From Planctomycetota bacterium (GTDB lineage: Bacteria > Planctomycetota > Phycisphaerae > Sedimentisphaerales > Anaerobacaceae), in contig JAGLTN010000227.1 in NCBI GenBank assembly GCA_023135255.1, positions 1 through 7,470 of the forward strand: 7,470 nucleotides of DNA. Reading direction: 5' to 3'. Each line of letters begins with the position of its first letter. Within the stretch, counting starts at the first letter, position 1. Below, piece by piece: positions 1-6,669 of this stretch. The notes below the pieces were generated by a model that made no database searches, was not told the DNA's origin, and worked only from the letters and a program-made list of their open reading frames with translations. The position numbers were made by a program, and so were the translations under genes.

Positions 1-512
1 TGCTAAGACAGGACCCGCAGGTTTTAATGATAGGTGAGATACGCGATGCAGACACCGCAAAAATTGCAACCCAGGCAGCCCTGACAGGACATTTTCTCAT
101 GAGTACAATGCACAGCTCATCACCGGCAGCAGGTTTCCTGCGACTGCTCGAAATGGGTATAGAGCCTTACCAGCTAACCTCAAGCCTATCTGGCATCCTG
201 AACCAAAGACTCGTCCGCAAGCTATGCGACAAATGCAAAATTAAAAACGAAAAAAACCAAAGCTATGAGGCCGTAGGCTGCGAATCATGCCTGGGCACAG
301 GATACAAAGGCAGAGCACTCATCGCCGAAATCGTAGAACTCGACAGCGACCTGCGAAAAGCCATCCTCGCAAAAGCGGATATCGACGAACTCGAAAATAT
401 CCTGAAAGATAAAGGCCACAAGGATCTTCTCTCAGCAGGAAAAAATCTAATAGAAAAATCCATAACAAGTATAGATGAGATAAATAAAGTATGCGGAATT
501 TTTACTGCATAA
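1..512 (+). CDS. gspE: GspE/PilB-type secretion ATPase, C-terminal fragment (5' end outside window)
   Basis: This is the C-terminal end of the hexameric cytoplasmic ATPase that powers type II secretion or type IV pilus assembly. The reading frame is open from base 3 and begins LRQDPQVLMIGEIRDADTA, which is the Walker B region of the family, so the Walker A part lies before the window. After it come the conserved His box (STMHSSSPA; usual form STLHTNDA) and the LNQRLVRKLC stretch. A tetracysteine zinc motif follows, with two CxxC pairs (Cys 75/78 and 93/96 of the fragment) ending in GTGYKGR, typical of GspE and PilB and absent from most PilT proteins. The C-terminal helices after it are of normal length and end at a TAA stop. 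gspF follows 26 bases later, the standard order. Family assignment is firm; whether it serves secretion or a pilus cannot be decided from this part. Confidence 0.93.
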   Translation, partial: LRQDPQVLMIGEIRDADTAKIATQAALTGHFLMSTMHSSSPAAGFLRLLEMGIEPYQLTSSLSGILNQRLVRKLCDKCKIKNEKNQSYEAVGCESCLGTGYKGRALIAEIVELDSDLRKAILAKADIDELENILKDKGHKDLLSAGKNLIEKSITSIDEINKVCGIFTA

Positions 513-524
513 CGAAAATAGCAT

Positions 525-530
525 AAGGGA
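525..530 (+). promoter_or_regulatory. Ribosome binding site of gspF
   Basis: AAGGGA lies 8 bases before the ATG at 539, in the 26-base gap after the ATPase gene. It supports that start; no promoter is visible in the gap, so the gene is probably read from the upstream operon promoter. Confidence 0.7.
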
Positions 531-538
531 AAACAGAT

Positions 539-1738
539 ATGGCGATTTTTGAATATAAAGCGCTGACCGCTGAAGACAGACTGATGGAAGGCTCGATAGA
601 AGCTTCGAGTCTGGAAAACGCAAAAGAACTCCTCACACAAATGCAGCTGAAAATAAACTCTATCCAAAAAGCTAAACCCCGCCAACCAGTTTCTGCAATT
701 GGCAGAAATGAGTTTCTGCTTTTCAACCAGCAACTTGCCTCGATAGCAAAAGCTGGTATCCCCTTGGAAAAAGGCCTCCGTGAGCTTTCAAAAGATATAA
801 ATTCGGCAAAAATGAAAAGGCTTATCGATGAAATCGCAACAGAGCTTGAAAATGGAACCGGCATTGAGCAGGCGTTTGAAAAAAGAAAGAAAAATTTTCC
901 ACCTTTGTATGGCCGAATCCTAAAAGCAGGCGTCGAAACAGGCAGACTCCCCGAAATGCTCACAAGTCTCAATCGACATATCGAAGTATCAACAAAAACC
1001 CGCAAAATAATTTTCGAAGCGATCTCTTATCCTGCAACCGTACTCTTCTTAGCCGTCATTCTTGTCACCTTCGTTTTCAGATACGTCGTACCACAGTTCA
1101 AGCTTATTTTAACTGAGATGCTCGATGGAGAAAGACTTAACCTTATGACAAGATCTGTCTTTATTATTTCAGACAACATCTGGCTGCTCTGGTTGGCAAT
1201 AGTAGCTGTCGCAGGTCTGGTTATTTTAACCTGGTCATTACTTTCTGCTACACCTAAAACAAGACGTACGAAAGAAAGCATTATTTTAAAACTTCCCGTC
1301 ATAGGCAACCTGTATCGCAACTCTGTTTCCGCAAAGCTATCAGAAGCTATGGCAATGATGGTCTCTGCCGGTTGCGATATGCCGATGTGCCTGAGACTTG
1401 GTTGCGATTCAGCGGCAAGTGAAAAAATGATCCTCGAAGGCGGCATTCTCGCCTCACAGATCGAACAAGGCTCAAACATCCTCGAAGCAGGACAATTCTG
1501 CAAATCAATACCAAGACTGCTGCTCTACTCCGTGCAAATGGGTTCGCAGAGGAACGAGCTGCAGGACAACCTCTACAGCCTCGGTCAAATGTACCTCCAG
1601 CAGGTCGAAGGCTACCAGAACAGACTACAAATATTCTTACCTCCTCTAATAATAGTAACTCTTGGAATTGTAATATTCTTTATTATTCTCGCGATATTCC
1701 TTCCCATGATACAAATTATCACTGGTATGGCAGGTTAA
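539..1738 (+). CDS. gspF: GspF/PilC inner-membrane platform protein
   Basis: This polytopic inner-membrane protein anchors the assembly ATPase and transmits its motion to the growing (pseudo)pilus. At 399 aa it has the normal family length and full architecture. Residues 1-45 are the short N-terminal region (FEYKALTAEDRLMEGSIEA, matching the common YxAxdxxGxxxxGxixA pattern). T2SSF domain 1 spans about 58-181, with the signature GVETGRLPEML (131-141) and a first membrane helix around 163-183. A second helix lies at about 212-235, T2SSF domain 2 at about 261-385, and a last helix at about 364-390 ends in LAIFLPM. The loop after the first helix reads VPQFKLILTEMLDG, a motif repeated in the next gene. 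The start is set by a good ribosome binding site 8 bases upstream. It sits between the ATPase and a second GspF-like gene that begins 4 bases after its stop. Confidence 0.93.
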   Translation: MAIFEYKALTAEDRLMEGSIEASSLENAKELLTQMQLKINSIQKAKPRQPVSAIGRNEFLLFNQQLASIAKAGIPLEKGLRELSKDINSAKMKRLIDEIATELENGTGIEQAFEKRKKNFPPLYGRILKAGVETGRLPEMLTSLNRHIEVSTKTRKIIFEAISYPATVLFLAVILVTFVFRYVVPQFKLILTEMLDGERLNLMTRSVFIISDNIWLLWLAIVAVAGLVILTWSLLSATPKTRRTKESIILKLPVIGNLYRNSVSAKLSEAMAMMVSAGCDMPMCLRLGCDSAASEKMILEGGILASQIEQGSNILEAGQFCKSIPRLLLYSVQMGSQRNELQDNLYSLGQMYLQQVEGYQNRLQIFLPPLIIVTLGIVIFFIILAIFLPMIQIITGMAG

Positions 1739-1742
1739 AATT

Positions 1743-3191
1743 ATGATATGGATATACTTACTAATACTGTTTTCATTTACTTACCTTAGCTATAAAAAAC
1801 CATTAGCAGGTATAAGTTTTCTGCTGCCTTTGATTGTAGTAATGAGCTTCGTTGCCGCCAATTTTGACGATGCAGACGACATAGAAAAAACATATGCCTT
1901 ATCAATCACGGCATTGCTATTCTTTTCTTCTCTGATTGTGGTTTTCTTTTCAAGAAAAACAACCGACTCCACAGCAGCTGCCAAAGCGATTGCCAAATGT
2001 ATACTGATCTTAACATTTATTACAATTTTTCAGGCATCGGCATTTTTCGTTTTCGGCGGCTGGGCCTGCTTAAGTCTCTTGTTCATCTTCCTCGTCGCAA
2101 CTTCATATATCAGCCTGAAAGTAAGCTCAAAGTTTTCAAAGCCGCTATGCGTCCTGTCAACCATCTCCGCTGGAATAAATCAAAACCTGCCATTGACAGT
2201 TGTTCTCGATTCCGCTGCACAAAACAGCACTAACAAAGTATCAGCTATCTTTAAAAAAATTAACAAATGGCTACTCCAGGGCCGACCACTCAGCGAATCT
2301 GTCAAGCTCGGCTACGCAAGATGCCCCGGACACATCCCCGCAATGATCGCAGCTGGGGAAAAAATAAATCAGCTCCCCATGGCAATAGAAATGCTCCTCG
2401 CAGATACCATCAAAAAAGCAAAGGAAAGAGCCGCCCCGAAGTGTTTCGCCCCAGCCTACCCCGTCATTATCTTGCTGTTGGCATTTATAATACTCCTATT
2501 CATAATAAAATTTGTTATGCCCTCGTTCTCTTTAGTTCTTACGGAAATGTGTGATGGTGCACCTTTACCAAAGATAAGTATTATAGTCTTCAAAATATCA
2601 GGCGTGATAGCTTACAACTTGTGGTGGGAAATAATACTGTTGATTTTAATAATATTGTCGATATGGGTATATGTAAAATTTCGTCCTCGCCGAGCAGAAA
2701 AACCGCTCCTGCTTTCCAGGATAGGCGACTTCCTCAAATGGCATATTCCTGTTATACGCTGGTTCGAAAAAAACTACTCACTGCTAAGAACCGTTGAATA
2801 CCTCAGGCTCTCACTAAACGTCGATACCACCATAGATGGAGCGATCGAAGGTGCATGTAAACTGGATATCAACATTTGTTTCAAAAAAAGACTCAAAAAC
2901 TGGTTAAAAAAAGTCCGTTCCGGCAGTGACATCGCAGAATCCGCAAGAAAAGCAAAATTAGGCTCCCTCCTGCCATGGGCACTGTCCGGCAATAACGTCC
3001 CCGCTGGGCTTGAAATGATCGAAAGCGTACTACGTTCAAACTACAGCTACCGCATAAGCCTGATCCGTATCATTTCCGAGCCTGTAACCGTTATTATCTT
3101 AGCCTCGATCGTCACCTCGATCCTGTTAGCAATATTTCTCCCGATGGTAGCTATTGTAAATTCTCTCGCAGGACAAGTCATACCTACTTGA
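1743..3191 (+). CDS. Second, divergent GspF-domain membrane protein with a multi-helix N-terminus
   Basis: This 482-aa integral membrane protein is a paralogue of the preceding platform protein. Residues 132-260 look like a degenerate T2SSF domain 1 and 343-470 like domain 2. Three points link it to its neighbour: the loop VMPSFSLVLTEMCDGAPLP (258-276, against VPQFKLILTEMLDG), the helix pattern, and the C-terminal LLAIFLPMVAIV. The usual soluble N-terminal region, which contacts the ATPase in GspF proteins, is absent. In its place residues 1-125 hold about five hydrophobic segments (roughly 1-15, 21-39, 50-69, 85-103, 107-125) with an acidic patch (FDDADD) between two of them. The ATG lies 4 bases after the gspF stop with only a weak AGGT upstream, so translational coupling is likely. 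It occupies the place where gspG and gspH usually stand. I infer a second platform subunit, perhaps partnering GspF as a heteromer; the exact role is unknown. Confidence 0.82.
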   Translation: MIWIYLLILFSFTYLSYKKPLAGISFLLPLIVVMSFVAANFDDADDIEKTYALSITALLFFSSLIVVFFSRKTTDSTAAAKAIAKCILILTFITIFQASAFFVFGGWACLSLLFIFLVATSYISLKVSSKFSKPLCVLSTISAGINQNLPLTVVLDSAAQNSTNKVSAIFKKINKWLLQGRPLSESVKLGYARCPGHIPAMIAAGEKINQLPMAIEMLLADTIKKAKERAAPKCFAPAYPVIILLLAFIILLFIIKFVMPSFSLVLTEMCDGAPLPKISIIVFKISGVIAYNLWWEIILLILIILSIWVYVKFRPRRAEKPLLLSRIGDFLKWHIPVIRWFEKNYSLLRTVEYLRLSLNVDTTIDGAIEGACKLDINICFKKRLKNWLKKVRSGSDIAESARKAKLGSLLPWALSGNNVPAGLEMIESVLRSNYSYRISLIRIISEPVTVIILASIVTSILLAIFLPMVAIVNSLAGQVIPT

Positions 3192-3205
3192 TATGGAAAA
3201 ACATA

Positions 3206-3574
3206 ATGAAAAATAAAATAAAAACAAACGGTTTCATGGCTTTAGAACTTCACACAGGCATCGTTCTGCTCGTAATGTTGACATTCTGTTTCGCCGTCAG
3301 CATGAACGGCTTTGCAAGAATTAACGACTACCATCTCGTAAAACAACGCTGCATCGCCGCAGCGCAGGCCCAGCTCGACAGCATCGAAATCACAGGCTCT
3401 GCCCTTAGCAAAAAACAATTCAAATCCCTTTGGCCAAAAATTAATTGCTCAATAAAACAAACCCTCCCAACAAACCAATGGAAAGGCACAAAACTGATAA
3501 AAGTCTCCGCCGATTCACAAAGCTTCAATCATAAGGTAAAAACAGAACTATGCAGATACATACCGCAAAAATAA
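3206..3574 (+). CDS. Minor pseudopilin, GspI/PilV-like
   Basis: This small exported protein (122 aa) carries a type IV prepilin signal. A basic leader MKNKIKTNG ends in Gly9, the expected prepilin peptidase site, and the mature part begins FMALE with Glu at +5. A hydrophobic helix of about 18 residues follows (HTGIVLLVMLTFCFAVSM). The stretch CIAAAQAQLDSIEI after the helix is typical of GspI proteins, as is the short length. I chose the ATG at 3206 because GGA lies 8 bases before it. A TTG at 3188 in the same frame would give six more residues and overlap the upstream stop by 4 bases, but its nearest AGGA is 14 bases away. It is the first of three pseudopilin-like genes in I-J-K order. The subtype rests on order and size, since no GspI-specific fold can be seen by eye. 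Confidence 0.78.
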   Translation: MKNKIKTNGFMALELHTGIVLLVMLTFCFAVSMNGFARINDYHLVKQRCIAAAQAQLDSIEITGSALSKKQFKSLWPKINCSIKQTLPTNQWKGTKLIKVSADSQSFNHKVKTELCRYIPQK

Positions 3575-4098
3575 AATTAAGTAAAAAAAATAAGGGCACA
3601 ACCCTGGTTGAGATGCTATTCGTCATAACAGTATCCGCCCTGATCTGGCCTGCCGTCAGCAAACTATACGTCATAACTCTAAGAGAAATTCCGATTGCGC
3701 AAAAGCTGATGATGACAAATTCCGACAAAAACGCAGTGCTTCATAATATCCAGCAAGACGTAGAAACTTCTCCGGAGATTTTAACCGCATTTGCCCAATA
3801 CAAAACCGACGCCAACAACCTTCTGATCAAAACCAATAACAAGACAGTAACATTATACCGCATCGAAAAAGACGCCGTCGACAAAATAATCCTCTCGGAA
3901 AACACCAGCCTGTCCACAGACAAACGCTCCATACCAAATGCCAGGATCAGCTTCACCCCCCTAACCAGAAACAACAATATCTATGCCGTAGAAGTATCCT
4001 CTTACATCGAGCAAAAACTCTCAGGCAGAACCGACAAAAAAATGAAAATGAAAAATCTCTACTTTGTGAATTCTATGCAAAAGGAATTATATAAGTGA
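3550..4098 (+). CDS. Minor pseudopilin, GspJ/PilW-like
   Basis: This 182-aa protein has a class III prepilin signal. The leader MQIHTAKIKLSKKNKG is rich in lysine, cleavage is expected after Gly16, and the mature N-terminus is TTLVE with Glu21 at +5, followed by the hydrophobic stretch MLFVITVSALIWPAV. The rest is a soluble domain in which a region around 50-75 (MTNSDKNAVLHNIQQDVETS) corresponds to the 'q...l..D' helix usual in GspJ and PilW. Length and position fit GspJ, a tip subunit that binds GspI and GspK. The gene overlaps the previous one by 25 bases. A weak AAGG lies 13 bases before the ATG, which is long, but no better start precedes the signal. A run of eight A (3583-3590) encodes the lysines just before the cleavage site. 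Confidence 0.78.
   Translation: MQIHTAKIKLSKKNKGTTLVEMLFVITVSALIWPAVSKLYVITLREIPIAQKLMMTNSDKNAVLHNIQQDVETSPEILTAFAQYKTDANNLLIKTNNKTVTLYRIEKDAVDKIILSENTSLSTDKRSIPNARISFTPLTRNNNIYAVEVSSYIEQKLSGRTDKKMKMKNLYFVNSMQKELYK
4081..4085 (+). promoter_or_regulatory. Ribosome binding site deciding a GTG start
   Basis: AAGGA lies 9 bases before the GTG at 4095, but 18 bases before the next ATG at 4104. This favours the GTG, which overlaps the preceding stop as GTGA. Confidence 0.6.
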
Positions 4099-4490
4099 AA
4101 ACTATGGCTATAAGAAAACAAAAACGCAAAGGCATGATTTTAATAATGCTGCTTATCATGATAACGGTTATAGGCTCTTATATGGCCATCCTGACTGGCA
4201 TCTCCAACAACTTAGTAACAGAGACCAACCTCGCATACCTGAACGCCTGCAAAAAGAACCTGACCAAAACCGCCATCGCCTTCTCAATTCAAAACCCAAA
4301 CACCCCCGCCAACCAACCGATAGAGCTAAACATCGCTGAAATGGGCAAAAGCTGTAAATATTTAACAATAACCAAAAAAACAGAACCCCAATCAACACTG
4401 CAAATCGTAGGCCTTTGTCAATTCGCAAGAGAAAAAGTTACCATCAAAGAAATTATCAAAATAATCAACAGATCCGCCCCGAATAATTAA
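4095..4490 (+). CDS. Small GspK/PilX-like pseudopilin
   Basis: This protein is 131 aa long and starts with GTG in a 4-base overlap with the preceding gene. The N-terminus is a strongly basic leader (MKTMAIRKQKRKG) followed by MILIMLLIMITVIGSYMAIL. Cleavage after Gly13 is plausible. The +5 position is Met, not Glu, and absence of Glu5 is characteristic of GspK and frequent in PilX-type minor pilins. It stands third, after the I- and J-like genes, exactly where gspK is expected. True GspK proteins are much longer (about 300 aa, with an inserted alpha-helical domain), so this is either a minimal form or a PilX-like protein. The soluble part holds Cys 52, 86 and 107, which might form a disulfide after export. 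It is the last gene of the operon, followed by a terminator. Function is by position and signal only. Confidence 0.65.
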   Translation: MKTMAIRKQKRKGMILIMLLIMITVIGSYMAILTGISNNLVTETNLAYLNACKKNLTKTAIAFSIQNPNTPANQPIELNIAEMGKSCKYLTITKKTEPQSTLQIVGLCQFAREKVTIKEIIKIINRSAPNN

Positions 4491-4506
4491 CCTGCCCCAT
4501 AAAAAA

Positions 4507-4553
4507 AAGGGTACTTCGAATCAAAACCTGAAATACCCTTAGCAATTTTTTTT
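4507..4553. terminator. Bidirectional intrinsic terminator between convergent operons
   Basis: The arms AAGGGTACTTC (4507-4517) and GAAATACCCTT (4530-4540) pair over 10 of 11 positions (one C-A mismatch) around a 12-base loop. On the + strand a T8 run (4546-4553) follows 5 bases after the stem. On the - strand the A8 run at 4501-4508 gives a T8 directly at the stem foot, the stronger arrangement. It lies 16 bases past the stop of the pseudopilin operon and 23 bases past the end of the SIS gene, so it probably ends both transcripts. Confidence 0.8.
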
Positions 4554-4563
4554 AAAAACCTGA

Positions 4564-5577
4564 TCAGCCGTTAAATTCGTTCCCAACTTTACGGGCACGT
4601 GTAGGCTTATCAAGATCGATACCAAGACTAATGCCGACCTCAACGAGGATATTCCATCCCGCTGCAAGGTAGACATAATTGCTCAGCTGCCCAACGCTTT
4701 GTATCTTTATCGTTGGGAAAATCGTATCGCTGTCAGAAACGGAAAAAACTTTCATCCCAACCCCATCAACCAGTGTCTCTTTGATCTTCTCAAGCTCCAC
4801 CCCGAACGGATCAATTAAGATAACAACATCGTCAGCATTCATAACCTCTTCGATCCCGTGTACCGCGTAAGTCCCCTCCAGGTAGTCGCTCTTTTTACGT
4901 GTAATCTCATTAGTCTTAAGCGTCAGCTCCTCAGCCACACCATCATTGCGTCCAGCAAAATGAATCGTCCCAGCCTTAGCGATAGCATCAGTAATCGCTG
5001 GATCAATTTCCATAGTCAAAGCCGCCTCGACAGCATCGCCCAGCTTGGTGAGTTCGGCGCTGATATCCTTGCCATCGATCATCGCCAATATCTGCTGATA
5101 AACTAACGCCTGCTCTTCAACGCTTTTAGTCGCTGCCACAGCCTCCTCATTACCACAGCTAAGCACAAACCCCTGATTAGAAAAAGACTCCAGCGTAGTA
5201 TTTTCATGAGCTGTCAAAGCAAAAAGCTTATCGTGCCCAGCTTTTTTAAGTGCATCGAAAAGACATATCACCTCTTTAGTCTGCCCACTATTAGAAGCGC
5301 CGAAAACTGCAAAGCCCGAAAGGTCGTATTCGCTCGCCTGCCTGCTGCCCTCGGTAGCAAAATTCACTTTCATACCATTGGCCATCGCACAGCACATCGC
5401 ATTTTTCGCTGGAAATATCCTGCTCGACCCTTCACCCGTAAAAAACAGCCTGCCGCAATCCTTGATCGCAGCAACAGCACTATCAGCATTTTCAAGCTTG
5501 AAATTTCTTATAATATCCGAGGTTTCCATCATCTCTTTAACAAGTGCGAACCTGCTGTATTTTCCACCTGCATTCAT
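4564..5577 (-). CDS. SIS-domain aminosugar-phosphate isomerase/deaminase (GlmS isomerase-like, GlmD type)
   Basis: This cytoplasmic protein of 337 aa has two SIS domains and no glutaminase domain. SIS 1 carries the sugar-phosphate loop GEGSS (48-52), SNSGQT (95-100; GlmS has SQSGET) and ATKSVEEQ (149-156; GlmS TKxxxxQ). In SIS 2 the pattern after GR (209-210) is Lys221-x2-Glu224-x15-His240, with the spacing of E. coli GlmS Lys485, Glu488 and His504. The C-terminal DLDKPTRARK places Lys330 where GlmS has Lys603. All four isomerase residues are thus present by hand alignment. Without a glutaminase half, likely activities are glucosamine-6-phosphate deamination as in archaeal GlmD, or a FrlB/AgaS-like reaction. 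An upstream in-frame ATG at 5625 was rejected, because AAAGGAG sits 8 bases before the ATG at 5577. It closes the set with the NagB-like and deacetylase genes. Confidence 0.88.
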   Translation of the reverse strand: MNAGGKYSRFALVKEMMETSDIIRNFKLENADSAVAAIKDCGRLFFTGEGSSRIFPAKNAMCCAMANGMKVNFATEGSRQASEYDLSGFAVFGASNSGQTKEVICLFDALKKAGHDKLFALTAHENTTLESFSNQGFVLSCGNEEAVAATKSVEEQALVYQQILAMIDGKDISAELTKLGDAVEAALTMEIDPAITDAIAKAGTIHFAGRNDGVAEELTLKTNEITRKKSDYLEGTYAVHGIEEVMNADDVVILIDPFGVELEKIKETLVDGVGMKVFSVSDSDTIFPTIKIQSVGQLSNYVYLAAGWNILVEVGISLGIDLDKPTRARKVGNEFNG

Positions 5578-5585
5578 AACATAAG

Positions 5586-5592
5586 CTCCTTT
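5586..5592 (-). promoter_or_regulatory. Strong ribosome binding site of the SIS gene
   Basis: On the - strand AAAGGAG lies 8 bases before the ATG at 5577. It fixes that start and would be inside the coding region if the longer version starting at 5625 were used. Confidence 0.8.
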
Positions 5593-5605
5593 AAACCAAA
5601 ACCCT

Positions 5606-5632
5606 TTTATACGCCAATCTGGCATAACTCAA
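5606..5632 (-). promoter_or_regulatory. Possible internal promoter before the SIS gene
   Basis: On the - strand TTGAGT (5627-5632) and TATAAA (5606-5611) resemble -35 and -10 boxes, but the spacer is 15 bases, shorter than ideal. The spacer contains an 11-base palindrome, GCCAGATTGGC (5613-5623), which could be an operator or chance. The boxes lie in the only sizeable gap of this gene set (146 bases, 5578-5723), so a separate start for the SIS gene is plausible but unproven. Confidence 0.3.
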
Positions 5633-5723
5633 AAACTGCTCATACTTATACCCAATTTCGCCAACTCCTGCAAGGGTTATCATCAAACCATGTTGGCAAA
5701 AAAATTGCACGCACTACCTGGCT

Positions 5724-6656
5724 TTAATGCATTTCGACGTCACAGTTGCTAAAAGCTGGACGATAAAAATTAAACTGAACATTAGGATGGTCAGCAAGCA
5801 ATGACATTGGAACCGCTGAGTCAACAATCCTCTTGCTTATCATCAAAGAGGTTAGCCTCATGCCAAACGGATTATCATGCGTGCCTCCATGCCAGATCGA
5901 AACCTTATCAGACATCCAGGTCTCCGCCGGGCCTACAGTGATCGCTTTTTTAGGCACACCAGTAACAACGCCCCCCCCACTTGTACGGGCATTTTGCATA
6001 ACTGTAACCGGATGAATCTCGATAACCCTGGTTGTCAGCTTACGATACTCTTCGGCGCTTGGCGGAGCGTCTTTATACTTTCCTTCACGCCTGACAGGAT
6101 CATTAAATGCCCAGTGCTTGACCTCACCCTGTCCGCCCTGCATCACTGCGCATCGAACACCCCTGCCCCACGAATTAATATATTCCGACGTATCAGCCTT
6201 AGGAAAAAACATATTCGATTCAGGCATCTTTAGGCCATCATTGATAAGATTGAAACAGAGGTCTTTATCTGCTTTTGCAAAAGAAAGCGGATGATCCTCA
6301 CTAACCTCCTTGTCACCAAGAAACCATTCATCCATACCCCAGAAATAGCAATTCCCAAGGCCGATCTCCAACTCATTGACAAGCCTTGCAACCAAAGGAA
6401 GCTGTTCTGTCGGACCAACAGGACCACAAATACCAACCGGATTGTCCGCAGTAGACTGTTTCCATGTGTTTATATACTCAAGAGCTTCGGCAAGATAGAA
6501 ATCTTCCCTTGTGTCATAGAACTTAACCTTAAAGCCCTCTCTCGAGAGTTCAAGTATATCATCTGCTGTCAGCCTGGCTGCATCATTCAAAATCTCATCG
6601 TCAAGAGTCGTATAATCCCACCAGCCCTCTGCCAGCATACTTATTTTTCGTGCCAT
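5724..6656 (-). CDS. NagB-fold glucosamine-6-phosphate deaminase-like protein with altered active site
   Basis: This is a cytoplasmic protein of 310 aa in the NagB/6-phosphogluconolactonase superfamily, longer than E. coli NagB (266 aa). Recognisable parts are the N-terminal sugar-binding loop [10 protein letters not shown] (78-87; NagB has a TGGTP-like loop), WGMDEW (106-111) with Asp109 matching NagB Asp72, and [14 protein letters not shown] (174-187) matching GGxGxDGHIAFNEP. The C-terminal VPKKAITVG also resembles NagB. His181 matches His143, but Asp141 is replaced by Val179 and Glu148 by Asp186. The GSQKA segment with phosphate-binding Lys208 is replaced by [13 protein letters not shown]. 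Fold membership is firm, but deamination of glucosamine-6-phosphate is not; the substrate may differ. A GGAG lies 7 bases before the ATG, and the deacetylase gene ends 13 bases upstream, so the two are co-transcribed. A run of eight G in the coding strand encodes Gly227-229. Confidence 0.82.
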   Translation of the reverse strand: MARKISMLAEGWWDYTTLDDEILNDAARLTADDILELSREGFKVKFYDTREDFYLAEALEYINTWKQSTADNPVGICGPVGPTEQLPLVARLVNELEIGLGNCYFWGMDEWFLGDKEVSEDHPLSFAKADKDLCFNLINDGLKMPESNMFFPKADTSEYINSWGRGVRCAVMQGGQGEVKHWAFNDPVRREGKYKDAPPSAEEYRKLTTRVIEIHPVTVMQNARTSGGGVVTGVPKKAITVGPAETWMSDKVSIWHGGTHDNPFGMRLTSLMISKRIVDSAVPMSLLADHPNVQFNFYRPAFSNCDVEMH

Positions 6657-6663
6657 ATCTAAG

Positions 6664-6667
6664 CTCC
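6664..6667 (-). promoter_or_regulatory. Ribosome binding site of the NagB-like gene
   Basis: GGAG on the - strand lies 7 bases before the ATG at 6656, within the 13-base gap after the deacetylase gene, supporting that start and a shared transcript. Confidence 0.65.
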
Positions 6668-6669
6668 AG

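Noticed and set aside
502..1005. Open frame of 167 aa on the - strand opposite gspF
   Set aside because: It lies wholly antisense to a well-recognised gspF, gives a composition without family resemblance, and has no ribosome binding site that stands out.
3188..3205. TTG start for the GspI-like gene
   Set aside because: The ATG at 3206 has a better-spaced GGA, and the prepilin leader is complete from there. The TTG remains possible through coupling with the upstream stop.
5578..5625. Longer N-terminus of the SIS protein starting at 5625
   Set aside because: It would place the strong AAAGGAG site inside the coding region and add 16 residues without resemblance to the family.
5660..5697. Inverted repeat GCCAAC ... 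GTTGGC with a 26-base loop after the NagB-like gene
   Set aside because: The arms are only 6 bases and the loop is long. On the - strand the T run precedes the hairpin instead of following it, so it is not a terminator for that gene.
5206..5727. Open frame of 173 aa on the + strand
   Set aside because: Most of it is antisense to the SIS gene, whose motifs are clear; the translated product shows no recognisable domain.
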